A DNA stretch of 64,000 bases from Hymenobacter daecheongensis DSM 21074 (GCF_900141805.1 NZ_FQYN01000004.1:186001-250000), one strand, 5' to 3'. Numbered from the stretch's first letter, positions 1-7,897 are shown. Notes: generated by a model not told the origin, from the sequence alone. Numbers and translations: made by a program.

Positions 1-3000
1 CTGGCCGCAGGCGTGCCCGAGAGCGTCCCGTTGGCAGCCAGCGTCAGGCCCGTGGGCAAGGTACCGGCCGTGATGGCAAAGCTATAGGGTGCCGTACCGC
101 CCGAGGCGCTCAGGGTTTGGCTGTAGGCCGCGGCTACCGTGCCGTTGGGCAGCGAGGCTGGGTTCACCACAATGGTGGGCGCTACGTACTGCACGCTCAC
201 CGCGTTGCTGGCCGCGTTGCCGGTGTTGTTGGCATCCAGGGCCACATTGGCGGCCAGGCTTACCGATACGCTACCCGCGCCGGTAGGCGTCACGGTGAAG
301 GAATAGGGGCCGCTGCCGCTACCCGCGAAGCTGCCGCTGGTCAGCGTGCCGCCCGCTACCGTCACGTCCGAAGCCGTGAAGGTGGTGCCCACGCTTTGCG
401 AGAAGCTCACCGTGAAGGGAATGGGCGACGTGCTGGTGGGGCTGGCCGAGGTGGTACTCACGGTGGCCGTCAGGGCCGGGGCCGTCACGCTGAACGGGGC
501 TGAGGTGAAGGACTCGTAGGTGGGGGTATTGTTGGGCTGAATATTTCCCACGAATACGTCGTTCACGAACACGTTCAGCCGCTGGTCGACTGCGGTGTAG
601 TAGCGCTGGATGGTCTGGAAGCTCACCTGGTAGCTGCCCGTGGGCACGGCCAGGTTCTGCGAGACGCTGGCGTTGTTGTCGCCGGCGCTCTGTATCAGGG
701 CCACCGCGTCGCCGTTAGGCGGCAGGGGCTGGGGCTTGCCAGCGACTTGGGAGTCGAAGGGGCTGCCGTAGCGCGCCACGCCGGACGTGCCGGTGAAGCT
801 CCAGGGCGCGGCCACTACGCCGTCGGCCGTCTTCTTGAAGCCGCTAGGCGCCACGTTGTTGCTTTCGAAGCTGCCGTTTTGCAGGCCGTTGGCCACCACG
901 GTACTGGTGCCGCTTTGCAGCACCTGCACCACGTCCACGAAGGCCGTCACGTCGCCGTTGCCGCTGGCACTGCCCGCGGCCTGAATGCGCAGGGTGGGAG
1001 CCGCCGCGAAGCTCTTGGTGATGGTGTATTGCTCACCGCTGGTGTAGGGCAAGCCGGTTACCGTAGGCGAAACGCCCGTGCTGTTGTCCACGTTCAGGCG
1101 CAGGGTGCCATCGCCGGTGCCGGTGTTCACTACCACCGTGTAGGTGGTGCCCGAGCCGCTCGCGCTGCTCACCGCAGCCCCGCTAATGCCAGTCGTCGTC
1201 AGCGAGAAATTGCTCACCGTTACGCCGCTCACGCTGCCCGAAAAGACGACCCGGTAGCTCACCTGGGCCGTCGCCGTGGGCGAAGGATTCAGGCGCGTGA
1301 CCGACACCACCGTGGCCGTGGTGGGCTGGGTGATGGTGAAGCTGCGCGTGGTGGTGCAGCCGTTGGCGTCGGTCACGGTCACGGTGTAGGTGCCGGCTGT
1401 CAGGCCCGAGGCCGTGGCTCCGGTGCCGCCGCTCGGGCTCCAGGAGTAGGTGTAGGGCGAAGTGCCGCCGCTCACACTCACGGTGGCCGTGCCGTCGCTG
1501 CCGCCATTGGTCGTCACGTTAGTCTGCGAGCCGGTGGTGGCCAGGGGCGAGGCCGGCTGGGTGATGGTGATGCCGCTGATGGTGCGGGTACAGCTGTTGG
1601 CGTCGGTGATGGTCACCGAGTAGGTGCCCGCCGTCAGGCCGGTACGGTCTTCGGTGGTCGCCCCGTTGTTCCACAGGAAGGTGTAGCCGCCCACGCCGCC
1701 GGTGGGCGTCAGGTTGATGGCGCCGTTGCTGCCGCCGAAGCAGGCTACGTTGGTTACCACCGTCGTGCCGTTCACGGCCGAAGCCGGCTGGGTGATGGTG
1801 AAGGACTGCGTGGCCGTGCAGCTATTGGCATCGGTCACGGTCACGGTCCAGGTGCCGGCCGTGAGGCCGGTAACCGAGCGGGTGCCGTCGCCGGTGGGGT
1901 TGCCGGGCGTCCAGTTGTAGGTGTAGCCGCCCACGCCGCCAGTGGGAAGATTAATGCTGGCGGCCCCGTTGCTGCCGCCGAAGCAGGAAATGTTCGTCTG
2001 GCTGGCTGGGGTAACAGCCAGTGCCGGGGGCTGGGTGATGGTGAAGGACTGCGTAGCCGTGGCGTTCGTGGCGTCGGTCACGGTCACGGTCCAGGTTCCG
2101 GCCGTGAGGCCGGTGACCGAGGTGGTGCCGTCGCCGGTGGGGTTGCCGGGCGTCCAGTTGTAGGTGTAGGGCGCTACGCCGCCAGTGGCCGTGTTGACGC
2201 TGGCGGCCCCGTTACTGCCGCCGAAACAGGAAACGTTCGTCTGGCTGGCTGGGGTAATAGCCAGTACCGCCGACGTGGTGAAGGTGATATTGCTGCCGTA
2301 GCTGGTGCCCGCCGAGTTGATGGCGTAAGCCCGCACCGTGTACTGGGTGCTGGCGGTCAGGCCCGTAATGGTTTGCGAGAAGCTGCCTGTGCCCGTCCCG
2401 ATCTGCACCTTAGTGTTGCTGGTGGTGGGCGTGCCGGTGCCGGCTACGTACACCACGCCGCGCTCCGTGACCGTCGCGCCGCCGTCGGCGGTCACGTTAC
2501 CGCCCAGCGTGGCGCTGGTGGGGGCGATGGTAGTGGCGGCCGCCGTGGTCACCGTAGGCGCTACGGCCAGTACCCCGGTGGTGAAGTTATAGGTCGTGTT
2601 GTCGAAGATGCCGACAAACGTCCGTCCATCGGCGTCGATAAAGATTTCCTCGTCGGCCCGCACGGCGTAGCTGGTCGTGTTGGCCAGCGTAATGGTGGGG
2701 TCGTAGGTCCAGGTGGTGCCCGAGCCGGTAATGTTGCCGGCCCCTACGGCCACCGTTTCCACTACCACGTTGTCGGAGGTACGCACCAGATACAGGTTGC
2801 CGTTGCCCTTCACCACGCTGCGGTCGAAGGTCAGCACGAGGTTGGTGCTCGGGCTTACGCCCGTAGCGTTGTCGGCCGGGGCGGTGCTGGCCAGCTGCGG
2901 CCGGGTAGCGTCCTGGCGCAGGGAGCGGGGGGTGGTGGCGTTGAGGAATTCCACCAGGTCAGCATCGCCATCCACGTCGTAGTCGACCGGAACGATGGCC

Positions 3001-4121
3001 GTGACCGTAATCTGGCTGAACGACTGGCCGCTGAGCGGGCCGCTGCTAAAGGTGCCGGTGCCATCGTTGGCGGCAATGACGGCCGCGAAGGTGCCGTCGC
3101 CGTTGTTGAGCTGCAGGCGGATACCGGTGTTGGCCGTATTGCCCGTCTGATAGAGAATGTCCTGGTCTCCATCCGACTCAATGTCAAGCAGCAGGAAGCG
3201 CGCGCCAAACGTGATGGAGGGCAGGCTGCTGATGGTGCTGGCAGTATACGTGCTGTTGCCGTTGTTGCGCAGCAGGCGGGGCGCGGTGTTGCTCTGATAA
3301 TCCACCAGGTCCTCGTCGCCGTCGTCGTCCAGGTCGGAAGTCGTCAGCGAAGGTTGCAGGAGCTGGGTGAAGGCAATGCCGCTGAGCGGGCCGCTGCTGA
3401 AGGTGCCCGTGGCATCGTTGGCCGCAATGACGGCCGCGAAGGTGCCGTTGCCGTTGTTGAGCTGCACCCGGAAGCCCGAGCCGGACGTGTTGCCGGTCTG
3501 GTACAGAATGTCCGGGGCCCCGTCGTTGTTCAGGTCCACGAACAGGTGGCGGACGCCAAAGCTGATGGCTGGTAAGCTGGTGATGTCTACCGCCGTGAAG
3601 GTGGCATCGCCATTGTTGCGAAGCAGGCGCGGAGTAGTGCTGTTCTGGTATTCCACCAGGTCTTCGTCGCCATCGTTGTCCAGGTCCACTACCTCAATGC
3701 CGGGAGGGGAAAGCTGGGTGAAGGTGATGCCGCTGAGCGGGCCGCTGCTGAAGGTGCCCGTGGCATCGTTGGCGACAATGGCCGCCCCAAAGGTGCCGGC
3801 GCTGTTGAGCTGAACCCGGAAGCCCGAGCCGGACGTGTTGCCGGTCTGGTAAAAGACGTCTTTGTCGCCGTCTTTGTCGAGGTCCACAAACAGGCGACGG
3901 GAGCCGAAGGTGAGCGCCGCCAGGCCCCGGTCGCCCTGCAGGCTGTAGGTGACGGCGGCCTGCCCGCGCCGGGCTGGCTGGCTGACCTGGGCCTGACTGC
4001 CCACGGGGCCGAGCAGAACCAGCAGCAGGACCAGCAGGCGGGTCCGCAGCCGGTTCCAGGATTTGCCCACATCCGTGAGCAGAGCAGCCGGAGGGGATGC
4101 TACTGAATAACTATTTTCCAT
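1..4121 (-). CDS. Giant secreted FG-GAP/SprB-repeat surface protein (C-terminus beyond window)
   Basis: The minus frame is open from an ATG at 4121 to the left edge, at least 1373 residues, so the C-terminus is missing. A signal peptide is visible (hydrophobic core about residues 29-37, likely cut after SQA at 44). Residues ~60-400 carry FG-GAP/VCBS repeats with six calcium-loop motifs such as DLDKDGDKD and DLDNDGDED. Then follow an SbsA-like Ig domain (~406-514), an FN3-like domain (~518-614), four SprB repeats of about 80 residues (~618-934, cores like NVSCFGGSNG), a GSFE-containing region, an Ig-like domain (~1211-1302) and the start of a putative-Ig (He_PIG) domain at the edge. SprB repeats are known from the Flavobacterium gliding adhesin, so a type IX exported adhesin is inferred; the sorting domain would lie outside. 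An in-frame GTG at 4070 is an alternative start. Confidence 0.85.
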   Translation of the reverse strand, partial: MENSYSVASPPAALLTDVGKSWNRLRTRLLVLLLVLLGPVGSQAQVSQPARRGQAAVTYSLQGDRGLAALTFGSRRLFVDLDKDGDKDVFYQTGNTSGSGFRVQLNSAGTFGAAIVANDATGTFSSGPLSGITFTQLSPPGIEVVDLDNDGDEDLVEYQNSTTPRLLRNNGDATFTAVDITSLPAISFGVRHLFVDLNNDGAPDILYQTGNTSGSGFRVQLNNGNGTFAAVIAANDATGTFSSGPLSGIAFTQLLQPSLTTSDLDDDGDEDLVDYQSNTAPRLLRNNGNSTYTASTISSLPSITFGARFLLLDIESDGDQDILYQTGNTANTGIRLQLNNGDGTFAAVIAANDGTGTFSSGPLSGQSFSQITVTAIVPVDYDVDGDADLVEFLNATTPRSLRQDATRPQLASTAPADNATGVSPSTNLVLTFDRSVVKGNGNLYLVRTSDNVVVETVAVGAGNITGSGTTWTYDPTITLANTTSYAVRADEEIFIDADGRTFVGIFDNTTYNFTTGVLAVAPTVTTAAATTIAPTSATLGGNVTADGGATVTERGVVYVAGTGTPTTSNTKVQIGTGTGSFSQTITGLTASTQYTVRAYAINSAGTSYGSNITFTTSAVLAITPASQTNVSCFGGSNGAASVNTATGGVAPYTYNWTPGNPTGDGTTSVTGLTAGTWTVTVTDATNATATQSFTITQPPALAVTPASQTNISCFGGSNGAASINLPTGGVGGYTYNWTPGNPTGDGTRSVTGLTAGTWTVTVTDANSCTATQSFTITQPASAVNGTTVVTNVACFGGSNGAINLTPTGGVGGYTFLWNNGATTEDRTGLTAGTYSVTITDANSCTRTISGITITQPASPLATTGSQTNVTTNGGSDGTATVSVSGGTSPYTYSWSPSGGTGATASGLTAGTYTVTVTDANGCTTTRSFTITQPTTATVVSVTRLNPSPTATAQVSYRVVFSGSVSGVTVSNFSLTTTGISGAAVSSASGSGTTYTVVVNTGTGDGTLRLNVDNSTGVSPTVTGLPYTSGEQYTITKSFAAAPTLRIQAAGSASGNGDVTAFVDVVQVLQSGTSTVVANGLQNGSFESNNVAPSGFKKTADGVVAAPWSFTGTSGVARYGSPFDSQVAGKPQPLPPNGDAVALIQSAGDNNASVSQNLAVPTGSYQVSFQTIQRYYTAVDQRLNVFVNDVFVGNIQPNNTPTYESFTSAPFSVTAPALTATVSTTSASPTSTSPIPFTVSFSQSVGTTFTASDVTVAGGTLTSGSFAGSGSGPYSFTVTPTGAGSVSVSLAANVALDANNTGNAASNAVSVQYVAPTIVVNPASLPNGTVAAAYSQTLSASGGTAPYSFAITAGTLPTGLTLAANGTLSGTPAA

Positions 4122-4323
4122 AAAGTGGAAAGAGGAAGGGTGAAGTATGACTGGTGAAGGGGAATTGACTAAGGCAAGCTGCGGAGTGGCGACAACCAGT
4201 AAGCAGGGCCAGGGCCCGCCCGGAAGAGCGGGGTGACTAGTAGCGGGCTCTGGGCTGGGCGGCTGCGCAACCGGAGCTAACTAGCTGATAGGCGGATAAG
4301 GCTGCCCCAGGGGGCAGCAGCAA

Positions 4324-4378
4324 CGCGGGAGAGCAGCCCCGCGCCCCGGTGGGTGAGGCGTGGGGCTGCTCTCCCGCG
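4324..4378 (-). terminator. GC-rich hairpin after the tail-collar gene
   Basis: GCGGGAGAGCAGCCCC and its complement GGGGCTGCTCTCCCGC form a stem of about 17 bp around a partly paired loop, directly past the stop of the collar gene that ends at 4385. There is no clear T-run. Its place between two same-strand genes suggests the giant gene starting at 4121 is transcribed separately. Confidence 0.6.
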
Positions 4379-4384
4379 CAGGAA

Positions 4385-4933
4385 TTAGCTGCGCGCCGGG
4401 TAGAGGCCTTCCAGGCAGATGATGTAGCTCAACCCCAGGTAGGGCTGCAGCACGCTCACGGGCTGGTTGTTGCCCGTGATGCCAATGGCCGATGGGGAAC
4501 CCGGCGTGACGGTAGTAGCCGGACCGTAGATGTTGGCCGTTACGCTGTCACCGGAGTTGTCGACCGCGGCGCTGGGCTTGGCCAGCATCACGCCGGAGCC
4601 CGGCGTCGTCGTATTGGCCGTGCCGGTCGAGAATTGCTGGGTGTGGGTGTGGGCGGGCAGCTGCGCGGTGGTCAGCGTCACGCTGTTGGCTCCACCCGTT
4701 TGGCCCAGGGCTACCTGCGGCAGACTGGGTCCGGTGCCTTGCCCTACCGCCACGCGGCCCTGCAGGTTGGGCAGGGCGAACGTCTGCACGCCGTTGCCGC
4801 CGTAGGTGGTGCCCAGAAGAGAAAACAGCGCGGAATATTGGGCAATGGGTAGAATCTGGCCGTTGCAGAAAGCCCAGCCCTGGGGCGCGAAGGTGCCTGC
4901 AAACAGTTTAACGACACCGATGTACTCATCCAT
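4385..4933 (-). CDS. Phage tail-collar domain protein (MdpB-like)
   Basis: The 182-residue protein begins MDEYIGVVKLFAGTFAPQGW, the signature of the tail-collar/microcystin-dependent protein family. The collar fold spans about residues 5-60 (GWAFCNGQ, FSLLGTTYGGNG, TFALPNLQGRVAVGQG). The middle has the HTHTQ motif typical of the family, and the end is QPVSVLQPYLGLSYIICL followed by GLYPARS. There is no signal peptide. Homologues occur as free-standing proteins in many non-phage genomes and their function is unsettled. No other phage gene is nearby. It lies 88 bp downstream of a second collar protein on the same strand. Confidence 0.85.
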   Translation of the reverse strand: MDEYIGVVKLFAGTFAPQGWAFCNGQILPIAQYSALFSLLGTTYGGNGVQTFALPNLQGRVAVGQGTGPSLPQVALGQTGGANSVTLTTAQLPAHTHTQQFSTGTANTTTPGSGVMLAKPSAAVDNSGDSVTANIYGPATTVTPGSPSAIGITGNNQPVSVLQPYLGLSYIICLEGLYPARS

Positions 4934-5021
4934 AGTGAGGAGGAAAAAAAGTGGGAGAAGAAGAGAGAAGAAAGAAAGCTTAGGTCAGGAAAAGCGCCCG
5001 GAGGTGGCCGGAATCAGCCGC

Positions 5022-5495
5022 TCAGACGGCGCGGGCGGTTCGGGGACGGCGGTGATGGGCCAGGCGCAGGGTGATACCGTCGCCAGTCGTAGCCGGCGCG
5101 TTAGCTATCTTAATGGCGAAGACTCTGCCGTCCGGCAGCCGGTCCGGTCCGGCCAGCTTGGGCAGGGCAAAGGTGTTTTCGCCGTCGCCGCCGTAGAGCG
5201 TGCCCAGCATGGCAAACAGTGCCGGGTATTGGCCGGTGGGCAAGTGGCGCCCGTCGCAGTGGGCCCAGCCCTGGGGCAGGGTGGCCGTGGCCAGCATCTT
5301 GACCATACCAATGTATTCATCGCCGCCCACCAGGGCCGAGGCGGCTGCCGGGGCCACCGGAGCGGCCAGCAGGGTGGCAGGGGCCGTCAGCAGGCCGGTG
5401 CCCATCAGGGCGCCCAGGCCTTTGAGCCAATGCCGCCGCGAGGCCAGGCGGGGCTGAGCGGCAGCAGACAAGGGTTGAGTAGAGGGTTGTTCCAT
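5022..5495 (-). CDS. Tail-collar domain protein with Tat-like signal peptide
   Basis: The 157-residue protein has an N-terminal SRRHWLKGLGALMGTG segment followed by an Ala/Leu-rich stretch, which resembles a twin-arginine signal peptide (residues ~18-50). A collar domain follows (DEYIGMVKMLATATLPQGW, HCDGRHLPTGQYPALFAMLG, TLYGGDGENTFALPKL). The C-terminus differs from the neighbouring collar protein: after FALPKLAGPDRLPDGR it lacks the usual long HTH and YIICL section and ends in a basic tail. The protein is therefore a short variant or C-terminally worn. Export is inferred from the signal only. A 24-bp-arm hairpin lies 75 bp upstream. Confidence 0.7.
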   Translation of the reverse strand: MEQPSTQPLSAAAQPRLASRRHWLKGLGALMGTGLLTAPATLLAAPVAPAAASALVGGDEYIGMVKMLATATLPQGWAHCDGRHLPTGQYPALFAMLGTLYGGDGENTFALPKLAGPDRLPDGRVFAIKIANAPATTGDGITLRLAHHRRPRTARAV

Positions 5496-6034
5496 GCAGA
5501 AAATGAGTGGGGCAAAGAGATAAGTGGCAAAAAAGACTGGTCAGCGGGCTGCTGTGGATGAGAGCAAGCGCAGAAGGGGTAGCCATGCAGCCCGACAGCT
5601 AACGGGCTGCATGGCTACCCCTTCTGGTCTATTCGTGGCAGCAAGCCCGGGAACAAGCCAGTCAGAGACAGGCAACAATTAGGACTTGGTACAACCGGAT
5701 AAAGGTGGTAGCTACGTTTGAGCAAAGGGCGATAAAAGGACAGGATAGAACAGCAGGTAACCAAGACTAGGTGGCCTGAATTAAAACACAGTAAGCAATA
5801 GGATGGGTGAGGCAGGGCAGGGAGTAGCGTTCTGCTACAGCATAGGACAAAATTGAGGAATAAACTTCTATTTCACAATGTTACTTGAAATTATACCCGA
5901 CCAGGTTGCCCATTTTGCTCCCTGCACAAGAGCCCGCAGCGCAGCAAAACTTACCCCTGGCACTGCTGCCAGCTGGCCGCCTGCTGGCGGCGGCTACCGG
6001 CGGTAGGCGGCCCCGCGCCGGGGCCGAAAGTCAG
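5496..6034. other. Intergenic region without a recognisable gene
   Basis: Some 540 bp hold no ORF with believable coding character. The part from about 5640 to 5930 is clearly more AT-rich than the neighbourhood. Apart from the long hairpin near 5600, and the GC-rich approach to the 42-bp repeat array, nothing is recognised. It should contain the promoters for the collar genes (minus strand), but no exact TAnnTTTG was found for them. Confidence 0.6.
5571..5626. repeat. Perfect long hairpin (24-bp arms, 8-nt loop)
   Basis: The left arm starts CAGAAGGGGTAGCCATGCAG and ends CCCG; the right arm is its exact complement; the loop is ACAGCTAA. It sits about 75 bp upstream of the collar protein starting at 5495. 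No gene on the plus strand ends here, so a simple terminator role is not obvious. Confidence 0.9.
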
Positions 6035-6244
6035 CCTACCTGAGTTAGGGGGCCCTGCGGCTGCGCTGCAAGCGTGCCTACCCGAGTTAGGGTGCTTTGC
6101 GGACGAGCGGCGAGCGTGCCTACCACTGGTAGGGTGCCAGGCAGCTGGCTTGCAAGCGTGCCTAACCGGGTTAGGGTGCTCTGCAGCTACGTTGCAAGCA
6201 TGCCTAACCGGGTGAAGGAGCCAGGCAGCGCAGCTGCCCGCTGC
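6035..6244. repeat. 42-bp tandem repeat array, five copies
   Basis: Five head-to-tail 42-bp units start at 6035, 6077, 6119, 6161 and 6203. Each begins with a short dyad of the form CCTAmC-nnn-GkTAGG and most end in GCAAGCGTG or a close variant. The dyad is preserved with paired changes: CCTACC/GGTAGG in unit 3 and CCTAAC/GTTAGG in unit 4. The array ends where the duplicated leader of the HExxH gene begins. A single further unit lies at 6954. Confidence 0.9.
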
Positions 6245-6424
6245 CCTACCGCCGGGGAGCGGACCGGCCGAAAGTTTTTTCCGGCGTGAAAACCTGTACC
6301 GTTATGGTACACCAGCTGCTTACCTTCGCTCTGTTCTTCCCTGGCCTACCCCTATCTGTGTTAGACCCTATCCCCGTTTTCGCCCCCAACTACCTCGCTA
6401 CCCGCGCCGCGACGCCGCCGCGCC
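6245..6424 (+). repeat. Duplicated leader and N-terminus cassette, copy 1
   Basis: From CCTACCGCCGGGGA at 6245 through the first ~22 codons of the gene starting at 6358, this DNA matches 6996-7176 closely. Similarity stops abruptly inside the coding part. The leader between 6286 and 6357 is conserved as DNA but not as protein: the shared run TCTTCCCTGGCCTACCCC is read in different phases in the two copies. It is therefore more likely regulatory than coding. Confidence 0.85.
6296..6310 (+). promoter_or_regulatory. Dyad in leader of the HExxH gene
   Basis: GTACCGTTATGGTAC is a 7+1+7 dyad with one mismatch, 48 bp upstream of the start codon. The second cassette has the perfect form at the same place. 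An operator or RNA hairpin is inferred. Confidence 0.45.
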
Positions 6425-6909
6425 TGTTCCGTGCCCGCCCCGCTTCGCCCCTGCTGGCCCCTATGCGGGCCTTTCTGACCGGCATTGGGATTGAAACGGA
6501 GCAAGTCCGCCTGCACGGCGCCTGCTTTCTGCCCGGCCTGCGCATCGACGGCGGCCGGCTGCTCATCGACCCCGCCCGCCTGCAGTACCCCGGCGACGTG
6601 CTCCACGAAGCCGGCCATCTGGCCCTGACTCCCGCCGCCGAGCGGGCCGCCTTGCATGGCAACGTAGTCGAGTCGCAGCCCGAGCGCGAAGGCGACGAGA
6701 TGGCCGTCATGCTCTGGTCGTATGCCGCCTGCCAGGCCCTGAATCTGCCGCCCGAAGTGGTCTTTCACCCCTCGGGCTACCACGGCCAGAGTGCCTGGAT
6801 TCTGGATAACTACCGCCAAAACTGCTTCATAGGCCTGCCCTTGCTGGTCTGGATGGGCCTGACCACGCCCGAAACCTTTCCGCGCCTGACGCGCTGGCTA
6901 CGGGCCTAG
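6358..6909 (+). CDS. HExxH metallopeptidase-like protein
   Basis: The start is taken as GTG at 6358, giving 183 residues. It aligns with the ATG of the neighbouring paralogous N-terminus, and the upstream open frame is not conserved as protein. Residues 1-22 (VLDPIPVFAPNYLATRAATP...) match the next gene. The rest carries H83-E-A-G-H87 followed by an acidic stretch (EREGDEMAVMLW) that could give the third zinc ligand, as in gluzincin-type metallopeptidases. The C-terminal part has YHGQSAWILDNYRQN and a hydrophobic LPLLVWMGL. No signal peptide is evident. The family is not recognised by name; zinc binding is inferred from the motif. Confidence 0.7.
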   Translation: MLDPIPVFAPNYLATRAATPPRLFRARPASPLLAPMRAFLTGIGIETEQVRLHGACFLPGLRIDGGRLLIDPARLQYPGDVLHEAGHLALTPAAERAALHGNVVESQPEREGDEMAVMLWSYAACQALNLPPEVVFHPSGYHGQSAWILDNYRQNCFIGLPLLVWMGLTTPETFPRLTRWLRA

Positions 6910-6953
6910 CGTGAGCAGTTGCGCCATAAGGCGGCGGCGGCAAGGAAAGCCGC

Positions 6954-6995
6954 CCTACCCAGCTCAGCGGGCCAGGCGGCACAACCGCCCACTGC
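6954..6995. repeat. Single 42-bp repeat unit upstream of second cassette
   Basis: This 42-bp unit begins CCTACCCAGC and ends CACTGC. It is most like the last unit of the main array (shared AGGCrGC...CCGC blocks). Like that unit, it is followed immediately by the CCTACCGCCGGGGA start of the leader cassette. The duplication therefore included at least one repeat unit. Confidence 0.75.
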
Positions 6996-7176
6996 CCTAC
7001 CGCCGGGGACCGAACTGGCCGAGAGTTTTTTTCCGGTGTGAAAATCCGTACCGTTACGGTACGCCAGCTGCTTACCTGCTCCCACTCTTCCCTGGCCTAC
7101 CCCCTATCCATGTTAGATCCTACCCCGTTTTTCGCCCCCGACTATTTCGCTACCCGCGACGTGACGCTGCCGCGCC
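6996..7176 (+). repeat. Duplicated leader and N-terminus cassette, copy 2
   Basis: This is the counterpart of 6245-6424. It covers the GC-rich start, a T-run (seven here, six in copy 1), the GTACCGT dyad, the pyrimidine-rich TCTTCCCTGGCCTACCCC block and the coding start TTAGATCCTACC. One base is missing before the shared block and one is added after it relative to copy 1. The reading phase is thus restored only at the start codon. Confidence 0.85.
7048..7062 (+). promoter_or_regulatory. Perfect dyad in leader of second cassette gene
   Basis: GTACCGTTACGGTAC has perfect 7-bp arms around one base and lies 48 bp before the ATG at 7110, the same position as in the first cassette. A regulator site or RNA stem is inferred. 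Confidence 0.45.
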
Positions 7177-7802
7177 TGCAGAAATTCGCGCTCGACGTAC
7201 TCCAGCGCCTCACCCTCGACAACCCCGACGGGGTCTTCGCCGCGGTCATCGCCGACCTGACTACTTACTATACCGCCCTGTTCGGGGCCATCACGCAGGC
7301 CGATGCCGGCACCAGCCAGCGCCGCACCGGCGCCCAGCAGATGTGGGGCGCCCTGGCCGATTTGCAGCACCAGCTTGAAGCCGACAAAGCTCTGCTCGAC
7401 TACAAAAGCCAGAAGACGCCCGCCATCCGCACCGACTTCTTCCCCAACGGCCGCAAGGAGTACACCCAGGCCACCTTGCTCACCGCCGATCTGCTCTTTG
7501 CCCGCGCCGCCCAGGCCGCCACTACCCACGCCAAAGCCCTAGCCCGCTACGCCGGCTTCTACCAGGCCTTTAAGGCCGGGCGCGCCGGTACCGGCTCCGG
7601 CGACGAGCAGCACGACAAGGCCCGCGCCGCCGCCACCACCCACCGCCAGGACCTCACCCTGCGCCTCACCGACGCAGCGAAGCTGGTGGCCGCCCAGTTT
7701 CCGCGCGACGAGGCCCGCTGCCAGGCCTACTTCCGCACGGCCCTGCTGCAAGCCCCGGCCGCCGCGAAAAAGCGCGCCAAGCCAGCAACTGCCACCGCGT
7801 AG
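7110..7802 (+). CDS. Alpha-helical protein of unknown function, shares N-terminus with upstream gene
   Basis: The 230-residue product starts at ATG 7110. Residues 1-22 (MLDPTPFFAPDYFATRDVTL...) share 15 of 22 positions with the HExxH protein upstream. The remainder differs completely: it is Ala-rich, predicted helical, with no catalytic motif seen. The C-terminus is Lys/Ala-rich (AAAKKRAKPATATA), like flexible tails on nucleic-acid-binding proteins, though this is only suggestive. There is no signal peptide. The gene ends 16 bp before a strong bidirectional terminator. I do not recognise the family. Confidence 0.7.
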   Translation: MLDPTPFFAPDYFATRDVTLPRLQKFALDVLQRLTLDNPDGVFAAVIADLTTYYTALFGAITQADAGTSQRRTGAQQMWGALADLQHQLEADKALLDYKSQKTPAIRTDFFPNGRKEYTQATLLTADLLFARAAQAATTHAKALARYAGFYQAFKAGRAGTGSGDEQHDKARAAATTHRQDLTLRLTDAAKLVAAQFPRDEARCQAYFRTALLQAPAAAKKRAKPATATA

Positions 7803-7817
7803 CGCCCTCCTTGCGCT

Positions 7818-7883
7818 GGCCCGCTCACAAATGAAAGCCCCAACCGAAGATCTTCAGTCGGGGCTTTCGTTTGTGAGCGGGCC
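7818..7883. terminator. Bidirectional terminator between convergent genes
   Basis: This long hairpin has an outer stem GGCCCGCTCACAAA / TTTGTGAGCGGGCC and an inner stem GAAAGCCCC / GGGGCTTTC. It sits between the plus-strand gene ending at 7802 and the PorD gene ending at 7898. The arrangement serves both directions. Confidence 0.85.
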
Positions 7884-7897
7884 GGCCGGGGCGCTGC

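Noticed and set aside
747..3575. 942-codon open frame on the plus strand
   Set aside because: It is antisense to the giant secreted protein, whose frame gives clear FG-GAP and SprB repeats. The plus product is Gly/Arg/Ala-rich nonsense typical of high-GC antisense frames.
4385..5495. Prophage tail module
   Set aside because: Only collar-domain proteins are present; no capsid, terminase, integrase or other tail genes are seen.
6074..6289. 71-codon frame through the 42-bp array, encoding 14-residue repeats
   Set aside because: 42 is a multiple of three, so any open phase repeats itself; the stem pairing is conserved rather than the peptide, and there is no start signal.
6286..6357. Upstream GTG start giving a 207-residue HExxH protein (and the equivalent at 7038)
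   Set aside because: The shared DNA in this part is read in different phases in the two genes, so it is not conserved protein.
6035..6995. CRISPR array
   Set aside because: The units are contiguous 42-bp repeats without unique spacers and no cas gene is present.
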